DNA of 20,113 bases from a virus. This document shows positions 18,321 through 20,113 of this stretch, piece after piece. Under the pieces are notes generated by a model. It had not been told where the DNA came from and ran no database searches. It was given only the letters and a program-made list of their open reading frames with translations. Each line of letters opens with the position of its first letter. Within the stretch, counting starts at the first letter, position 1. Position numbers and translations under genes: made by a program. The DNA lies in the IMG/VR virus record IMGVR_UViG_3300029448_000512, positions 1 through 20,113 of that record; one strand, given 5' to 3'.

Positions 18321-20095
18321 TGCTGTTTGTAAAGAGAGGTAAAGCTCGTAGCAAAGGACAACAGTTCCCTAACCTTGCTTTACAATCTACTGGAAAAAGA
18401 TATACAAAAGTATCTGATGCTAAAGGTGTGAAACCTCAGCTACAATCAGGTGCTATTCCAGTAGTTGATAGCAGTGGTGAAAATAATGCTAGGAGAGAAA
18501 AGCTAATTGCTTTAGCTCAACAGAAAATGTTTCCTAAGAAAACATACAGAAATGTTACTGCATTAGATAAAGAAACAAGTATTCCTGTTGCAGAAAGATA
18601 TGCTTCAGGTTATCTAGCAGACACTTGGCTTAGAAATGCTAGGACAAGTAAGACACTTAGTTCTATTACTGGTGATATGAGTTATGACTTAGTGCCTACT
18701 GTAAGTGTCTTTAAGATAAAGCGTATGATTAATTCAATAGTGCAAGCGTATTACACCAAGAACGCTACACCTGATAAGATATATCGTTTGCTTATGGAAA
18801 CAATAGCAAACTACGATATACCAATTGGAACTAGGTGGTATTACTATGACTTTACGCCATTGACAGATATAACTAATCACACTTTGAATAGAGGTGAAAG
18901 TGAATACTTTGATGAAATGTTAAGTACAGTTCAAGGTAGTAACGATTTAGAGTGGAATAAGTATGATAGGACAGACTTAATACAAGTAGCTTTGTATGAA
19001 GCTATTGCATTAGAAAATCCTATGGCTACCAAGTGGGAGTTATACAATGACTATCTCTATATTGGTGCTGACTTACAAGCTATGCAAGGTATGATAAGAA
19101 AAGCTAAGAGTACATTAAGTCGTAAGAGAAGTAGGAAACTTAGTCCTAAAAATGTTAAGGATATGATTAGACATTTATCTTTAGCAACTTACTTAGAGAC
19201 TAGAGACTTTATACACAAGAGACAAGATGAGGAGTATCTTAATATATCTAAAGGCACACCAACAACTAATGATATGGTTGATAAAGTAGGTGATGATGAA
19301 GTATCTAGTAAGTTCAATGTATCTTACAATGGTTTCATTACTGAGAAAGAAGTTAAAGATGCTGATATCAAGCCAAGTGAAATGATACCTAAGTTTGTTA
19401 GTGAGGAACTAGCAAACAATATTATTGATGAAGCTAATAGAAACTTTGAAAGTAATATTGGTAGTAGGATTAACTACAAGAAAGATGAAGGTGGGCATCA
19501 CGGCTTAGCTAAGTTCCACAAGTTTGTTCCTAATAGAAGGGATAAAGTAGCTGAAGAAAAGCTACACAGACAACTTAGTGATGCAGGTATTAAACCTAAA
19601 AATATCCATAGAATACTTACTGACAAGAAAGTATTTACACGCAGAAAGAAAATTGCAGGTGGCTCTGTAATGATTGACTTTAGTGGCTCTATGGGTTGGA
19701 ATAGAGATGAAGTTAGAGAAGTAATTAGATTACTTCCAGCTTCTACTATCGCTGGTTATACAGGTTACGCAGGTGGTATGGGCGAATTTCACGGAGATAT
19801 TCGTGTGATTGCAGACAAAGGTAAGTATGATGACAATGCTATTGAGAGATTGCACGAACACGGCAATAACAATATTGACCTTAATGCTCTTAAGTGGCTT
19901 GCTAAACAAGATGAGCCACGCATATGGGTATCAGACCAACAAGTTATTGGTGTTAAAGAAGGCTATACAGCAAATCTTAGCTCTGAAAACTTAGCTGAAA
20001 TATCACACTTTATTAGAAAGCATAATATTATACCTATTGAAAAGTATGAATATGTTAAAGAGTTTGCAACTCAATATGCTAATCACATAGGTTAA
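18320..20095 (+). CDS. VWA-domain protein, partner of the MoxR-like ATPase (CobT-like layout), 591 aa
   Basis: The N-terminal 430 residues are a long, mostly helical and Lys-rich region without recognised motifs. The C-terminal 150 residues form a von Willebrand A domain: the MIDAS signature IDFSGSM (Asp453, Ser455, Ser457), a conserved late IWVSDQQV (Asp539) and intervening strand-helix pattern. The usual MIDAS threonine region reads GNNNIDLNAL (515-524), with Asn/Ile where Thr is normal, so metal binding may be altered. Such proteins present substrates to the MoxR-type ATPase; the CobS-CobT cobaltochelatase is the best known case, but nothing here points to cobalamin. Start overlaps the ATPase stop (TAATG). 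The stop codon lies inside a palindrome. Confidence 0.88.
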   Translation: MLFVKRGKARSKGQQFPNLALQSTGKRYTKVSDAKGVKPQLQSGAIPVVDSSGENNARREKLIALAQQKMFPKKTYRNVTALDKETSIPVAERYASGYLADTWLRNARTSKTLSSITGDMSYDLVPTVSVFKIKRMINSIVQAYYTKNATPDKIYRLLMETIANYDIPIGTRWYYYDFTPLTDITNHTLNRGESEYFDEMLSTVQGSNDLEWNKYDRTDLIQVALYEAIALENPMATKWELYNDYLYIGADLQAMQGMIRKAKSTLSRKRSRKLSPKNVKDMIRHLSLATYLETRDFIHKRQDEEYLNISKGTPTTNDMVDKVGDDEVSSKFNVSYNGFITEKEVKDADIKPSEMIPKFVSEELANNIIDEANRNFESNIGSRINYKKDEGGHHGLAKFHKFVPNRRDKVAEEKLHRQLSDAGIKPKNIHRILTDKKVFTRRKKIAGGSVMIDFSGSMGWNRDEVREVIRLLPASTIAGYTGYAGGMGEFHGDIRVIADKGKYDDNAIERLHEHGNNNIDLNALKWLAKQDEPRIWVSDQQVIGVKEGYTANLSSENLAEISHFIRKHNIIPIEKYEYVKEFATQYANHIG

Positions 20096-20106
20096 TCTAG
20101 ATTAAC
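20091..20106. repeat. 16-nt perfect palindrome at the VWA gene stop
   Basis: GTTAATCT-AGATTAAC is fully self-complementary and includes the TAA stop (20093-20095). With no loop bases it suits a dimeric protein better than an RNA hairpin. The window ends 7 nt later, so a following T-run or promoter cannot be judged. Confidence 0.45.
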
Positions 20107-20113
20107 TTATTAT

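Noticed and set aside
16130-18354. Minus-strand frames of 63-83 codons opposite the rightward operon
   Set aside because: All are opposite tightly coupled genes with good ribosome sites and, in two cases, clear family motifs.

Overview
The window is an AT-rich segment of a tailed double-stranded DNA bacteriophage (or prophage-like contig). The evidence is a large terminase subunit, a portal protein and a very large virion-type protein in one tightly overlapping leftward operon, plus a rightward run of small, mostly unrecognised genes typical of a phage early or middle region. No integrase, ribosomal, tRNA or bacterial housekeeping gene is visible. The host cannot be assigned from the sequence; base composition and protein style resemble phages from aquatic metagenomes, which is only an impression.

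Layout. Positions 1-12,070 are all on the minus strand. From right to left: a PD-(D/E)XK-type nuclease (11,543-12,070) with its own promoter; a chain of very small, mostly lysine-rich overlapping genes (10,268-11,500); the large terminase (8,361-10,274); the portal (6,624-8,360); two small genes; and a giant open frame from 6,103 that runs off the left edge (at least 2,034 codons). The giant protein looks like an ejected or internal virion polyprotein. It appears to carry an ASCH-like domain, a split SLOG/YpsA-like Rossmann domain and a macro-like 'VFGDNL' domain, the style of a phage polyvalent protein. Positions 13,106-20,095 are all on the plus strand: two unknown small proteins, a series of small Cys-rich (zinc-ribbon-like) proteins separated by other unknowns, and a distal pair of genes, a MoxR/CobS-like AAA+ ATPase followed by a VWA-domain protein. 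That pair is the usual chaperone pairing of an ATPase with a MIDAS-containing partner.

Between the divergent modules lies about 1 kb without genes (12,071-13,105), with two further gene-poor stretches (13,845-14,256 and 14,868-15,178). They are full of structure: a candidate about 105-nt RNA with an extended -10, a GNRA hairpin, an 11-bp closing stem and a T8 tail (12,374-12,480); paired homologous stem-loops; C-runs whose complement can form G-quadruplexes; tandem iteron-like repeats; and an alternating array of complementary 21-nt arms that pair perfectly if G-U wobbles are allowed (14,873-15,165). The wobbles indicate that the plus-strand RNA is the functional molecule.

Most neighbouring genes overlap by 1-23 nt, very often as TAATG or ATGA junctions, so both modules are probably long translationally coupled operons. 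The strongest leads are the multi-domain giant protein, the RNA arm array, the 105-nt RNA candidate, and the ATPase-VWA pair with its zinc-ribbon neighbours.
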